Assembly: GCF_001274895.1 (NCBI RefSeq)
Contig: NZ_CP006841.1
Location: 1,488,001 to 1,552,000 of the forward strand
Direction of reading: 5' to 3'
DNA from: Corynebacterium lactis RW2-5
Lineage (GTDB): Bacteria > Actinomycetota > Actinomycetes > Mycobacteriales > Mycobacteriaceae
DNA: 64,000 nucleotides
The stretch's first letter is position 1. Each line of letters starts with the position of its first letter. The position numbers and the translations under genes are program-made. Below, in pieces: positions 1-8,412 of the stretch. The notes under the pieces were generated by a model. That model made no database searches, was not told where the DNA came from, and saw nothing but the letters and a program-made list of their open reading frames with translations.

Positions 1-839
1 AGACCGAGGAGGAAGTCGCCAGCGCGCGTACGGCCGAGGAACTCCGCGCCGTTGTCACGCGATCTGGCGATGAGGGCACTATCGATCCACACACGGCCGA
101 GCTGGTGGCCCGCTCGATTGAGTTCGGCAACCGAACCGCGGCGGATGTCATGACTCCCCGACCACAGGTGATTTTCGTCTCTGACCAGTCTGTTTCCGAT
201 ATGTTGGCGATCGTCGCGGAGTCCGGGCATGCGCGTTTTCCCGTGATGGGTGACGGCGTCGACGACATCCGCGGCGTCATCCACTACACGGATTTGCTCT
301 CTGTGGAGTTCGACAAGCGCGCCTCAACACCAGCAGCGAGCCTCGCCAAGGAGGTACTCGTGGTCAATGACTCGACCACGCTCGATCCGCTTATGCGGCG
401 CCTGCGCGAAAACGTGCACCAATTCGCCGTGGTCGTCGACGAATACGGCGGAACCGACGGCATTGTCACACTCGAAGACCTGGTCGAGGAAATCATCGGC
501 GAGATTGACGACGAGCAGGATGACCGTTCCAAGCTCTTCTCGCGACTAGGCTCGGATACCGTTATTATCTCCGGCCTGATGCGCCCTGACGAACTGGGTG
601 ACATCCTAGACCTGATCCTGCCGGAGGGCGAAGAATCCGACACCATCGGCGGCTTCATCACCGAACAGCTCGACCGAATGCCGCGCTTTGGAGATACGGT
701 CACAGTCGAAGCGACCGATCACGAAAACAAGGACGACCAGGACCTGCCCACCGTGGCTCGAGTCGTCTTCCGAGTCGAGCGTATGGCCCGACACCGTGTC
801 GGCCGGATCCGCGTTCACGTCGACAGGCAGGAGGTCTAA
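1..839 (+). CDS. CNNM/CorC-type membrane protein, C-terminal part (5' end outside window)
   Basis: The reading frame is open from the first bases, so the N-terminal CNNM (DUF21) membrane domain lies upstream of the window. What is visible is a CBS-domain pair, with the hallmark [19 protein letters not shown] stretch, followed by a CorC_HlyC domain (from about '[15 protein letters not shown]' to the end). These proteins are often named 'hemolysin' but the family is better linked to divalent cation (Mg2+/Co2+) efflux; CBS pairs bind adenine nucleotides. The stop lies 5 bp before the next CNNM gene, so the two form an operon and probably a paired transporter. A second, similar pair lies at 13060-15728. 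Substrate not determinable here. Confidence 0.85.
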   Translation, partial: TEEEVASARTAEELRAVVTRSGDEGTIDPHTAELVARSIEFGNRTAADVMTPRPQVIFVSDQSVSDMLAIVAESGHARFPVMGDGVDDIRGVIHYTDLLSVEFDKRASTPAASLAKEVLVVNDSTTLDPLMRRLRENVHQFAVVVDEYGGTDGIVTLEDLVEEIIGEIDDEQDDRSKLFSRLGSDTVIISGLMRPDELGDILDLILPEGEESDTIGGFITEQLDRMPRFGDTVTVEATDHENKDDQDLPTVARVVFRVERMARHRVGRIRVHVDRQEV

Positions 840-844
840 CCGCT

Positions 845-1960
845 ATGTCCACTCCAACATCACTCATCGCCCTCCTTGTCCTGCTTGCCCTGAACGCCTA
901 CTTTGTCGCAGCGGAGTTCGCGATGGTCTCGGCACGCCGCGACCAGGTCGAACCCGAGGCCGTCGACGGCTCGGTCGGTGCCAAGTACGCACTGCGCGGC
1001 ATCGAAAACGTATCCATCTCTCTGGCCGCTACGCAATTGGGCATCACCGCCTGTTCCCTCCTAATCGGCGCGGTCGGCGAACCCGCCATTGCCCACCTCT
1101 TCGAACCCTACGTCGTCGAGCTAGGGCTCCCAGAGGGCGCGGCCCACGTCGTTGCGCTAGCGTTCGCCCTGCTCATCGTAACCTTCCTTCATATGGTTGT
1201 CGGGGAGATGGTGCCGAAGAACATCGCAATCTCCTCACCCACTCCCACCGCGAAGTTCGTGGCTATCCCCCTGCACTTCACAGTGCTTTTGCTGCGCCCG
1301 GTGATCTGGGCGATGAACACCACCGCGAATTTCGTGGTGCGCAAGGTATTCGGCGCCACGCCAAAGGACGAGGTCGATTCCTCCTTCACCTCTAGCCAGG
1401 TCCAGGACTTCGTCGCCGAGTCCGGCCGCCAGGGCCTACTCGACAACGACGAACTCGCCCTGCTCCACAAAGCCCTCGGCTTCGAGCACCTCACCGCCGC
1501 CGACGTGGTTATGCGGCCGGAGTCGCTTGTCACTGTCGCCCCCTCCGCGACCGTGGCCGAGGTCGAGGCTCTGTGCGCCTCCACCCAGTTCTCCCGCTTC
1601 CCCGTCCTGTCCGGCCCACTTCCCGACGGCCTGCAGGGCTACATCCACGTCAAGGATCTTCTCTCGCTTGCCGACGACGCCCGCGACCGACCAATCCCAG
1701 CCGAGCTCGTGCGCGAACCGGCCATCGTCCGGGCCGATGAAAAACTGCAAAAGGTAGTTCGCATCATGCAGCGCGAGCAGGCCCACTTTGCCCTGGTCAC
1801 GGGAATGGGCGAGGGCTCTGGCGTGGGATCAGGCGCGGGCACCGGGGCCAGTGCGGAGTCGAGTGAAGACAAGAAAAACGCGGTTGCCGTGCTCGGCATC
1901 ATCGCGTTGGAAGACGTGCTCGAAGAACTCGTCGGCGAAGTCCGAGAGGCAACCGCGTAA
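845..1960 (+). CDS. CNNM/CBS membrane protein (short partner)
   Basis: 371 aa. Residues about 1-190 are a CNNM/DUF21 membrane domain opening with the hydrophobic run SLIALLVLLALNAYF and the conserved AAEFAMVSARR turn; residues about 200-365 hold a CBS pair ending in 'IIALEDVLEELVGEV'. There is no C-terminal CorC_HlyC domain, unlike the gene before it. A Gly/Ser/Ala linker of about 30 residues (GEGSGVGSGAGTGASAESS) sits between the two CBS motifs. It starts 5 bp after the upstream stop, so translation is likely coupled. Probably the second subunit of a heteromeric divalent-cation transporter; ion unknown. Confidence 0.85.
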   Translation: MSTPTSLIALLVLLALNAYFVAAEFAMVSARRDQVEPEAVDGSVGAKYALRGIENVSISLAATQLGITACSLLIGAVGEPAIAHLFEPYVVELGLPEGAAHVVALAFALLIVTFLHMVVGEMVPKNIAISSPTPTAKFVAIPLHFTVLLLRPVIWAMNTTANFVVRKVFGATPKDEVDSSFTSSQVQDFVAESGRQGLLDNDELALLHKALGFEHLTAADVVMRPESLVTVAPSATVAEVEALCASTQFSRFPVLSGPLPDGLQGYIHVKDLLSLADDARDRPIPAELVREPAIVRADEKLQKVVRIMQREQAHFALVTGMGEGSGVGSGAGTGASAESSEDKKNAVAVLGIIALEDVLEELVGEVREATA

Positions 1961-1968
1961 AGCGAAAA

Positions 1969-2466
1969 TTACTTCACAGCTGCGAGCGCGGCCTCGTAGT
2001 CGGGCTCGGTGGTGATTTCGTCGACAAGCTGGGTGTAGACAACATTGCCCTGCTCGTCGGCGACGACCACAGCGCGGGCCAGCAGGCCTGCCAGCGGGCC
2101 GTCCTCCTGAACCACGCCGAAGGCCTCGCCGAAGCCGTGGCGGAAGTCGGAGGCTGCCTCTACGTTCTCAATGCCCTCTGCGGCGCAAAAGCGGCCCAGG
2201 GCAAAAGGCAGATCGCGGGAGACGTTGAGCACGACGGTGTTGTCGAGGCTCGCGGCATCCTCGTTGAAGTGGCGAACGGAGGCGGCGCAGACACCCGTGT
2301 CCACCGACGGGAAGATGTTAAATACGATTTTCTTTCCTTCGAAGTCGCTGTTCGACTTCGTGGAGAGGTCGCCAGCGGTGACCTCAAAGTTCGGGAGCTT
2401 CTGCCCCACTGCCGGCAGCTCGCCGGAGACATTTACTGGATTCGACTGAAATGCTGTTTGTGCCAT
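1969..2466 (-). CDS. tpx: thiol peroxidase (atypical 2-Cys peroxiredoxin)
   Basis: 165 aa, usual Tpx length. Reduces hydrogen peroxide and alkyl hydroperoxides with electrons from thioredoxin. The peroxidatic cysteine is C60 in [10 protein letters not shown] and the resolving cysteine is C94 in GRFCAAEGI, the arrangement expected of Tpx; the N-terminal '[17 protein letters not shown]' is also typical. Cytosolic, no signal peptide. Convergent with the CNNM operon (8 bp between stops). A single-gene unit; the Lrp-like gene diverges from it. Confidence 0.95.
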   Translation of the reverse strand: MAQTAFQSNPVNVSGELPAVGQKLPNFEVTAGDLSTKSNSDFEGKKIVFNIFPSVDTGVCAASVRHFNEDAASLDNTVVLNVSRDLPFALGRFCAAEGIENVEAASDFRHGFGEAFGVVQEDGPLAGLLARAVVVADEQGNVVYTQLVDEITTEPDYEAALAAVK

Positions 2467-2597
2467 AGTCCCGTTTTACAGTGATTCCGAGCACTCCTCC
2501 AGGTGCGACTGCAGGAGAAGTAGAATTGTGACGAAAAAGAAATGCGCGGCTCGAAACTTCGGCGGCGCATTTTCCCCAACGGAAAGGCAGTCTGATT

Positions 2598-2882
2598 ATG
2601 ACCATGACCACCGCGATTGTTTCCATCGATGTCGAGTCGAAGCTGATTCCGGAGGCCGCGGAGAAAATCGTCAACATCGAAGGCGTCACCGAGGTCTACT
2701 CGGTGACCGGCGATTGGGACTTGGTCGTGGTAGTCCGTGTGCAGGATCACGACGAGCTGGCGGAGATCATCCCGAACCTCATCAGCAAGGTTGACGGCGT
2801 GATTCGCACGCAGACTCAGCTGGCGTTTCGCACCTACTCCCGCCACGATCTGGAAAGCGCGTTCTCCATCGGTCTCGAGTAA
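2598..2882 (+). CDS. stand-alone Lrp/AsnC ligand-binding (RAM) domain protein
   Basis: 94 aa made only of the alpha-beta RAM/'AsnC_trans_reg' domain (IVSIDVESKLIPEAAE, 'VTEVYSVTGDWDLVVVVRV', VDGVIRTQTQLAFRTY). There is no helix-turn-helix, so it is not itself a DNA-binding regulator. In family members this domain binds amino acids and forms dimers or octamers; free-standing versions are common in actinobacteria and may co-assemble with full-length Lrp proteins. The start is ATG 2598 preceded by a GGAAAGG-type site; ATG 2604 in the same frame is possible. Divergent from tpx. Confidence 0.85.
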   Translation: MTMTTAIVSIDVESKLIPEAAEKIVNIEGVTEVYSVTGDWDLVVVVRVQDHDELAEIIPNLISKVDGVIRTQTQLAFRTYSRHDLESAFSIGLE

Positions 2883-2896
2883 GCCTCAGCTCTCGC

Positions 2897-2906
2897 CCCC
2901 CCCCCC
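2897..2906. repeat. homopolymeric C tract
   Basis: A run of about ten C residues in the short gap between the converging Lrp-domain gene and the flavoprotein gene. Such tracts slip during replication, but this one is outside both coding regions and about 15 bp past the Lrp-domain stop, so no phase-variation role is evident. Confidence 0.7.
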
Positions 2907-2928
2907 TTCACGCCCCTAGCCTCGCTGC

Positions 2929-4650
2929 TTAGCGGCTCTCGCGCGCCATCGCCCGGCCCGCCTGGCGGCCACTGAAGATGCAACCGCCGAGGAAGGTCCC
3001 TTCCAGGGCATTGTTTCCGTGGACACCACCGCCGCCAAAGCCGGAGGCTTCACCTGCGGCGTAGAGTCCCTCGAACACGCTCCCGTCGGCACGCATGGCC
3101 TGGCCGTCGAGGTTGGTCTCGATGCCACCTAGGGTCTTGCGGGTCAGCATCCTCAGGCGGATAGCAATTAGGGGACCATTCTTCGGGTCGAGAATCGGGC
3201 TCGGCGCCACCGAGCGAATGATTTTGTCGCCGAGGAAGTTTCGCGCCACGTTGACGTAGTTGACCTGGTAGTCCTTGGCGTAGGGGTTGGCAGTCTGCAG
3301 GTCGCGCAGGTGAATCTGGCGGCGCAGATCCTCGAGATTGATGGTCGGCGCGTCAGGCGTCTCGCCCGAGCCAGCCGCGCCCGTGACACGGTTCATGCCC
3401 TCGACGAGTTCCTCGAGGGTATCGGCCACGACCCAGTCCTCGCCGTGGTCCATGAACGCCTGAATCGGCGCCGCGACACCGGAGGTCACCTTGCCCACCA
3501 GCTTCTTGATGTCCTTGTCGGTAATATCCGGGTTCTGCTCAGAGCCGGAGAAAATGAACTCCTTGGACACTATGTTCTTATTCAGCACGAACCACGAGTA
3601 GGTATGGCCGGTGGCGAGGATGTGCTTCATCGTTCCGACGGTGTCCGCACCCGGGATGTACGGCGCGGGCAGGCGTTTGCCCTCCGCGTCGAACCACAGC
3701 GCCGAGGGGCCCGGGATGATACGGATGCCGTGATTCGGCCAGATGGGATTCCAGTTCATCATGCCCTCGGTGTAATGCCACATGCGATCACGGTTGACCA
3801 GGTTCGCGCCAGCGGTCTCCGCGATTTCGATTCCGCGACCATCGACGTGGGCGGGCACGCCGCAGACCATGTCCTCGGGCATCTCTCCAAGTCGCTCGAC
3901 CGGCCAGCACTTGCGCACCGCGTCGAGGTTGCCGCCGACGCCTCCCGTCGCGATGCATACCGCCGCCCCGCGGATCTCAAAGCCCTCTCCAGTCTCCTCG
4001 CGTGACGACGCCTCTCCCCTCGGCAGCCCATCACACTCGACGAGCACCTTGCCTCGCACGCCGACGGCGCGGCCGTCTTTCACAACGATCTCGTCGACGC
4101 GGTGGCGATGCCGATACTCAACCAGCCCGGCCTTTGCGGCCTTCGCCAGCGGCTCCGCGAATACCCGAACAATCTCGGGCCCGGTTCCCCAGGTCAGGTG
4201 GAATCGAGGAACCGAGTTGCCGTGCCCGTCGGCGCGCCCCTCGCCGCGCTCAGCCCATCCGACGACCGGCAGGAATTTCACTCCCAGGCCCCGGAGGTAG
4301 TCACGCTTCTCCCCTGCCGCGAAGTCCAGATACGCCTTGGCCCACTTGCGGCCCCAGAAGTCCTCTTCGCGGTCGTACTGCGCGGAGTTGAACCAATCCT
4401 GCTCGGCCAGCTCGCGATTGTCCTTGACACCGAGACGACGCTGCTCCGGCGAATCGACCAGGAAGATGCCGCCGAGAGACCAGAACGCCTGCCCGCCCAG
4501 GTTGTTGGCGTTTTCCTGGTCAACCAGGATGACTTTTCTCCCAGCTTGTGTCGCCTCGTATGCGGCGACCAAACCTGCCAGGCCGGCACCGACGATAACG
4601 ACGCTGTTGGACTCGTGTGCGGGCGCGGCGTCCCGATTGATCTCGCTCAT
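2929..4650 (-). CDS. FAD-binding dehydrogenase, KstD/fumarate-reductase flavoprotein family
   Basis: 573 aa. N-terminal Rossmann FAD motif VVIVGAGLAGLVAAYEA (residues 18-34), a long substrate-capping middle region, and the C-terminal flavoprotein signature GFGGGGVHGNNALEGTFLGG. The layout matches the actinobacterial 'putative FAD-binding dehydrogenase' group, related to 3-ketosteroid delta-1-dehydrogenases and fumarate reductases. The natural substrate is unknown; steroid metabolism genes are not present nearby, so a KstD function should not be assumed. Cytosolic. Monocistronic: about 79 bp separate it from the methyltransferase gene upstream on the same strand. Confidence 0.85.
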   Translation of the reverse strand: MSEINRDAAPAHESNSVVIVGAGLAGLVAAYEATQAGRKVILVDQENANNLGGQAFWSLGGIFLVDSPEQRRLGVKDNRELAEQDWFNSAQYDREEDFWGRKWAKAYLDFAAGEKRDYLRGLGVKFLPVVGWAERGEGRADGHGNSVPRFHLTWGTGPEIVRVFAEPLAKAAKAGLVEYRHRHRVDEIVVKDGRAVGVRGKVLVECDGLPRGEASSREETGEGFEIRGAAVCIATGGVGGNLDAVRKCWPVERLGEMPEDMVCGVPAHVDGRGIEIAETAGANLVNRDRMWHYTEGMMNWNPIWPNHGIRIIPGPSALWFDAEGKRLPAPYIPGADTVGTMKHILATGHTYSWFVLNKNIVSKEFIFSGSEQNPDITDKDIKKLVGKVTSGVAAPIQAFMDHGEDWVVADTLEELVEGMNRVTGAAGSGETPDAPTINLEDLRRQIHLRDLQTANPYAKDYQVNYVNVARNFLGDKIIRSVAPSPILDPKNGPLIAIRLRMLTRKTLGGIETNLDGQAMRADGSVFEGLYAAGEASGFGGGGVHGNNALEGTFLGGCIFSGRQAGRAMARESR

Positions 4651-4729
4651 ACTTTAGTTTTGTAACAGTTGAGCGACCGTCACCGAAGCATTTTTAGAAA
4701 AATAGTATTGAATTGCTAATGAACTTTCT

Positions 4730-6061
4730 TTAGCGCCCTCGCCGGGGCGCGTGGATCAACTCCACCTGCACCATAGTCAACCGTCCTGACTCGACGAGCG
4801 CCTCCAACAGCGCCAACGAGTAGTCCCAGAGCCTGCGAAACACGCGGTCGTAGCCAATTCCGGCCGCTACCCTGGCGTTGCCGGCGAAGACGCTGCGCTG
4901 CAGACGAAGGGTGGTCGCATAATGTGCGGGAATGTACTCCTCCGCGGCTACCCGCAAACCAGTTTCCCGGTCGACGACGCGCCGGAACTGTTCCATTGTC
5001 ACGAAGTTCAGCTGCGGCCACACATAAGCACGAATCAGCTCGACGCTCCTGTGTGCAGCTTCGTCGAATTTTTCTGTAGCGATTGCCAACTGCGCGACGA
5101 TGGTGCCACGTTCGACCAGAATCCGCTCTGCACTGCGCAGCCACCGTACCATTCCGGCCTCACCGAAGGTCTCGAGCCGCTCCACGTTGATAACGGCCTC
5201 GTAGTCCGAGGTGAACTCACGCGGCGACGGGATGCTCCTACCCACCTGTTCAACACGCACTGCGCCACTGAGCCCCGCTTCCGAGGCTCGTTGCATCACC
5301 GACTCGGTGTGGTCGTCCGACACCGTAATCACGTCAGCACCCGCACCGCGCTCAGCCGCCCTCAGCGCAATCTCTCCGCCTGCCGACGGCCATTCGGCAA
5401 CCCGGTCGCCTGCACGAACTCGTGCCATATCAAGCAAATGGTCAATACAGCGCAACTGCGCGGCCGGCAGGTCGGCCCGCACCACGTTGCGAGGCGCGTC
5501 GACGTAAGTGACGTCAACCGCCCACTTAGCCGGTATTCCCGAACGCCCCGCGCCCTTGCCGTTGTTTGGGATTTCCTCGCGGGAGGTCGTCCTCACGCCA
5601 GAGGCAAAGAGGCCGGAACCGCCGAAGATGAGGTCGCCGGCAAACAGCTGCAAAAGAGAGGTAGGTAATTCGCCGCCGTCGTCCGAGCCGTCGGAAAGCG
5701 AACGGGGTCGGGTAAGCCTGCGCAGACCTCGGGCGAAGGACCCCTCGGGGCCGACTTCGAGACCCGAATCCAGTAGAAGCGAGAGTAGATTCGGGAGTTC
5801 TTCGCTGCTCCACTCCCCGGCGAGGAAGGCCTCACCAAGCCCCAGCCAGTCACCTTCTGCAACGCGCGCGTAGAAGGTGGAGTCGGCAATGTGCATGCGT
5901 ACGCCGGATTCCCCGCCGAGAGCGATGCCGTAGCGCTCGCATAGTCGCTCGAAGGACTTCTCGGACAGCTGGGCGCGGCGGCCGAGCAATTTTCCCTCGG
6001 GGATTCGGGCGATGCGCGGCCAACGCTGTGCATCAATTGCCAGCCGGTCTGCTGAATTCAC
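4730..6061 (-). CDS. cyclopropane-fatty-acyl-phospholipid synthase-like methyltransferase
   Basis: 443 aa. The order of elements is that of the CFA/mycolic-acid cyclopropane synthase family: an N-terminal lipid-binding region ('VRMHIADSTFYARVAEGDWLGLGEAFLAGEW'), then a class I SAM-methyltransferase fold with 'DYEAVINVERLETFGEAGM' and a C-terminal HY(A/E)xTL motif (AHYATTLRLQ). The usual glycine-rich SAM loop (DIGCGWG in most members) is replaced by VAEWPSAGGEIA, so methyl transfer needs testing. It would act on membrane phospholipid acyl chains. Its promoter region is shared with the divergent ndh, and a near-perfect inverted repeat lies 26 bp upstream of the start. Confidence 0.8.
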   Translation of the reverse strand: MNSADRLAIDAQRWPRIARIPEGKLLGRRAQLSEKSFERLCERYGIALGGESGVRMHIADSTFYARVAEGDWLGLGEAFLAGEWSSEELPNLLSLLLDSGLEVGPEGSFARGLRRLTRPRSLSDGSDDGGELPTSLLQLFAGDLIFGGSGLFASGVRTTSREEIPNNGKGAGRSGIPAKWAVDVTYVDAPRNVVRADLPAAQLRCIDHLLDMARVRAGDRVAEWPSAGGEIALRAAERGAGADVITVSDDHTESVMQRASEAGLSGAVRVEQVGRSIPSPREFTSDYEAVINVERLETFGEAGMVRWLRSAERILVERGTIVAQLAIATEKFDEAAHRSVELIRAYVWPQLNFVTMEQFRRVVDRETGLRVAAEEYIPAHYATTLRLQRSVFAGNARVAAGIGYDRVFRRLWDYSLALLEALVESGRLTMVQVELIHAPRRGR

Positions 6062-6086
6062 CCTGCCCTCGCTTCCTCGAGAAAAC

Positions 6087-6104
6087 GCGCATTATGTAAT
6101 GCGC
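6087..6104. promoter_or_regulatory. inverted repeat GCGCATTA-TG-TAATGCGC
   Basis: Two perfect 8-bp arms with a 2-bp centre, 26 bp upstream of the methyltransferase start and in the divergent control region with ndh. The short centre fits a dimeric repressor site better than a terminator. No regulator in the window can be matched to it. Confidence 0.5.
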
Positions 6105-6285
6105 AGAGTACTCGTCATTTTTATTGCGACTATCAACTGTTTTGTCGCGTTCTCACCGCCAGCACACTACATCGTGAAGTGCCCAAATAGGCGGCGGCGC
6201 ACCGTGGGCACTAATATGTTCGGGTACCGGCTTAGAACCGATTCAAAGACAATTTGAAGTTTTTATGTCTGTGAGGAGAAAACAC

Positions 6286-7701
6286 ATGACCGAGACACCG
6301 TACCGCCCGCACTCCGGCCGCCCCCACGTGGTGATTGTCGGGTCGGGCTTCGGTGGCCTGTTTGCGGCTAGGAAGTTGAAGGGCGCCGAGGTCGACGTCA
6401 CCCTCATCGACCGCACGAACCACCACCTGTTCCAGCCTCTTCTCTATCAGGTAGCAACGGGCATTCTGTCCGAGGGCGAGATTGCACCGTCGACCCGCAC
6501 CATCTTCGACGGCGTGCAGAACATCCGCGTTGTTAAAGGCGATGTCACTGACATTGATGTTGAGAAGCAGGTTGTCACCTCCGAGCTGGGCCACAGCGTC
6601 AGCAAGTGGGAATACGATCACCTCCTCGTCGCCGCCGGCGCGGGACAGTCCTACTTCGGCAACGATCACTTCGCCGAGTTTGCCCCGGGCATGAAGAACA
6701 TCGACGACGCCCTGGAGATTCGCGCCCGCATCATCGGTGCCTTCGAGCGCGCTGAGCTCGCTACCGACCCGGCTGAACGCGAGCGCCTGCTGACCTTCGT
6801 CGTCGTCGGCGCGGGCCCGACCGGTGTTGAGCTGGCCGGCCAGCTGGCCGAGCTCGCCAACCGCACCCTCGCATCGTCTTACCGCAGCTACAATCCGCAC
6901 GCTGCCCGCGTCGTGCTACTCGACGGCGCACCGCAGGTGCTTCCTCCGTTCGGTAAGCGACTGGGCCGTAAGGCTCAGAAGTCCCTCGAGAAGATGGGTG
7001 TCGTCGTCAAACTCGGCGCTATGGTCACCGACGTCAACGACGAGGGCGTCACCTTCAAGAACATGAAGGAAGGCACCGAGGAGTTCATCCCGTCGTACTG
7101 CAAGATCTGGTCCGCCGGCGTTTCCGCTTCTTCCCTGGGCAAGATGCTGGCCGAGCAGACCGGCGCCGAGACTGACCGCGCCGGCCGCGTCGTCGTCAAC
7201 GAGGACATGACCGTCGGTAAGTACAAAAACGTTTACGCCGTTGGCGATATGTCTAACCGCGAGAACCTGCCGGGCGTGGCACAGGTTGCAATCCAGGGCG
7301 GCGAGTACGTCGCTGAGAACATTGCTGCCGAGGCTGATGGTCGCGACATCAACGCACGCGCACCCTTTGAGTACTTCGATAAGGGCTCGATGGCGACCGT
7401 CTCCCGCTTCTCCGCTGTGGTGAAGATGGGCAAGGTCGAGGTCCACGGCTTCATCGGTTGGGCACTGTGGCTGGCCGTTCACCTGATGTTCCTGGTCGGC
7501 TTCCGCAACCGCCTGGTCTCCGTGGTCAGCTGGGGCCTGAACGTACTCAACCGCGACCGCTGGCAGATGGTTTCCACCCGCCAACAGATGTACGCCCGCA
7601 ACGCCATCGATCGTCTCTCTGAGCTGACCGAGGGCGACGCGGAGACGGATCTCCCGATGGAGATCCGCGATACCCGTCGCGAGAAGCGCAAGATTAAGTA
7701 A
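6286..7701 (+). CDS. ndh: type II NADH dehydrogenase (NADH:quinone oxidoreductase)
   Basis: 471 aa. Single-subunit, non-proton-pumping enzyme that passes electrons from NADH to menaquinone on the inner face of the membrane. Two Rossmann motifs: VVIVGSGFGGLFAARKL near the N-terminus (FAD) and FVVVGAGPTGVELAGQLAEL about residues 165-185 (NADH). The C-terminal hydrophobic stretch 'FIGWALWLAVHLMFLVGF' anchors it to the membrane. The frame is open from an ATG at 6265, but the start chosen is ATG 6286 because GAGGAG lies 8 nt before it. A possible -10 (TAATAT, 6212-6217) lies upstream. Confidence 0.95.
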   Translation: MTETPYRPHSGRPHVVIVGSGFGGLFAARKLKGAEVDVTLIDRTNHHLFQPLLYQVATGILSEGEIAPSTRTIFDGVQNIRVVKGDVTDIDVEKQVVTSELGHSVSKWEYDHLLVAAGAGQSYFGNDHFAEFAPGMKNIDDALEIRARIIGAFERAELATDPAERERLLTFVVVGAGPTGVELAGQLAELANRTLASSYRSYNPHAARVVLLDGAPQVLPPFGKRLGRKAQKSLEKMGVVVKLGAMVTDVNDEGVTFKNMKEGTEEFIPSYCKIWSAGVSASSLGKMLAEQTGAETDRAGRVVVNEDMTVGKYKNVYAVGDMSNRENLPGVAQVAIQGGEYVAENIAAEADGRDINARAPFEYFDKGSMATVSRFSAVVKMGKVEVHGFIGWALWLAVHLMFLVGFRNRLVSVVSWGLNVLNRDRWQMVSTRQQMYARNAIDRLSELTEGDAETDLPMEIRDTRREKRKIK

Positions 7702-7739
7702 TCCGCGCTCTCAACACGATTTCGGCCCGGACTTACCTT

Positions 7740-8291
7740 CTAGGATTCGCTCAGCACAGCGACACGGAGGTTGGTCCGGGCCAAAGTTTTGCCATCCGAC
7801 TGGCGAACATGGTGTATCTGCCACACCTGCATGCTGCGCCCCAGATGCACGGGCGTTCCAGTGGACACGATGACGTCGCCCGCGCGAGCAGACCGGTAGA
7901 AATCGGTATTATTGTTCACGCCCACCACAGCAGGCTTTGCCCCAGCAGCGATGTAGCCTGCCACTGAGCCCACCGTCTCACCGAGGGAGCAGTAAACGCC
8001 GCCATTAGCTAACCCCCAGGGCTGCAAATGCGTTTCACCGACGGTGAGTTGGGCCACGACACACTGAGGGCCCACCTCTGTAAAGACAGTGCCAAGTAGG
8101 ATGTCGTAACCGCCTAGGCCATGATCCACTACGGCGGTGTTGAGCGACGCGACCTCATCCGGAGATAAGGGACCGTTGGTCGCCTGACGCACCAGGCGCA
8201 AGTATTCGCGAAGCCCCTCTTTCTTGGAGTTGATGGATTCTTCCGCGCCGCCATTGGCAGTTGTTTTCCGCTCGCTCGCAGTTTCGCTCAT
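7740..8291 (-). CDS. PaaI-type hotdog-fold thioesterase
   Basis: 183 aa counted from ATG 8291 (MSETASERK). The frame continues upstream without a good start signal and runs into gnd, so the longer version is rejected. The hotdog core carries the PaaI-type sequence 'LQPWGLANGGVYCSLGETVGSVAGYIA', with the Asn-Gly-Gly turn where other members have HGG, and 'VVGVNNNTDFYRSARAGDVI'. These enzymes hydrolyse acyl- or aryl-CoA thioesters; the substrate is not known. Divergent from gnd, with about 120 bp between them. Confidence 0.85.
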   Translation of the reverse strand: MSETASERKTTANGGAEESINSKKEGLREYLRLVRQATNGPLSPDEVASLNTAVVDHGLGGYDILLGTVFTEVGPQCVVAQLTVGETHLQPWGLANGGVYCSLGETVGSVAGYIAAGAKPAVVGVNNNTDFYRSARAGDVIVSTGTPVHLGRSMQVWQIHHVRQSDGKTLARTNLRVAVLSES

Positions 8292-8399
8292 GCCCACATT
8301 TTGCCAGCAGGATTCGGCGGGTATGCATACTTCAGAAAAAAATGAGCCAGTTACATAAGTATTCTGCAGCCGAAGAACAACAAATACGCAATCAACCTC

Positions 8400-8412
8400 T
8401 AATATGGTGCCC
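8400..8412 (+). promoter_or_regulatory. leaderless promoter -10 of gnd
   Basis: TAATAT at 8400-8405 is followed by exactly 7 nt and then ATG 8413. A transcript starting at that A would have no leader. There is no Shine-Dalgarno sequence before either candidate ATG (8404 or 8413), which agrees. Confidence 0.6.

Noticed and set aside
2898..2925. Phase-variable C tract controlling the neighbouring genes
   Set aside because: It lies between two converging stops, so slippage would not change either product.
2929..4650. 3-ketosteroid delta-1-dehydrogenase
   Set aside because: Family resemblance only; no steroid catabolism genes nearby and substrate residues cannot be judged by eye.
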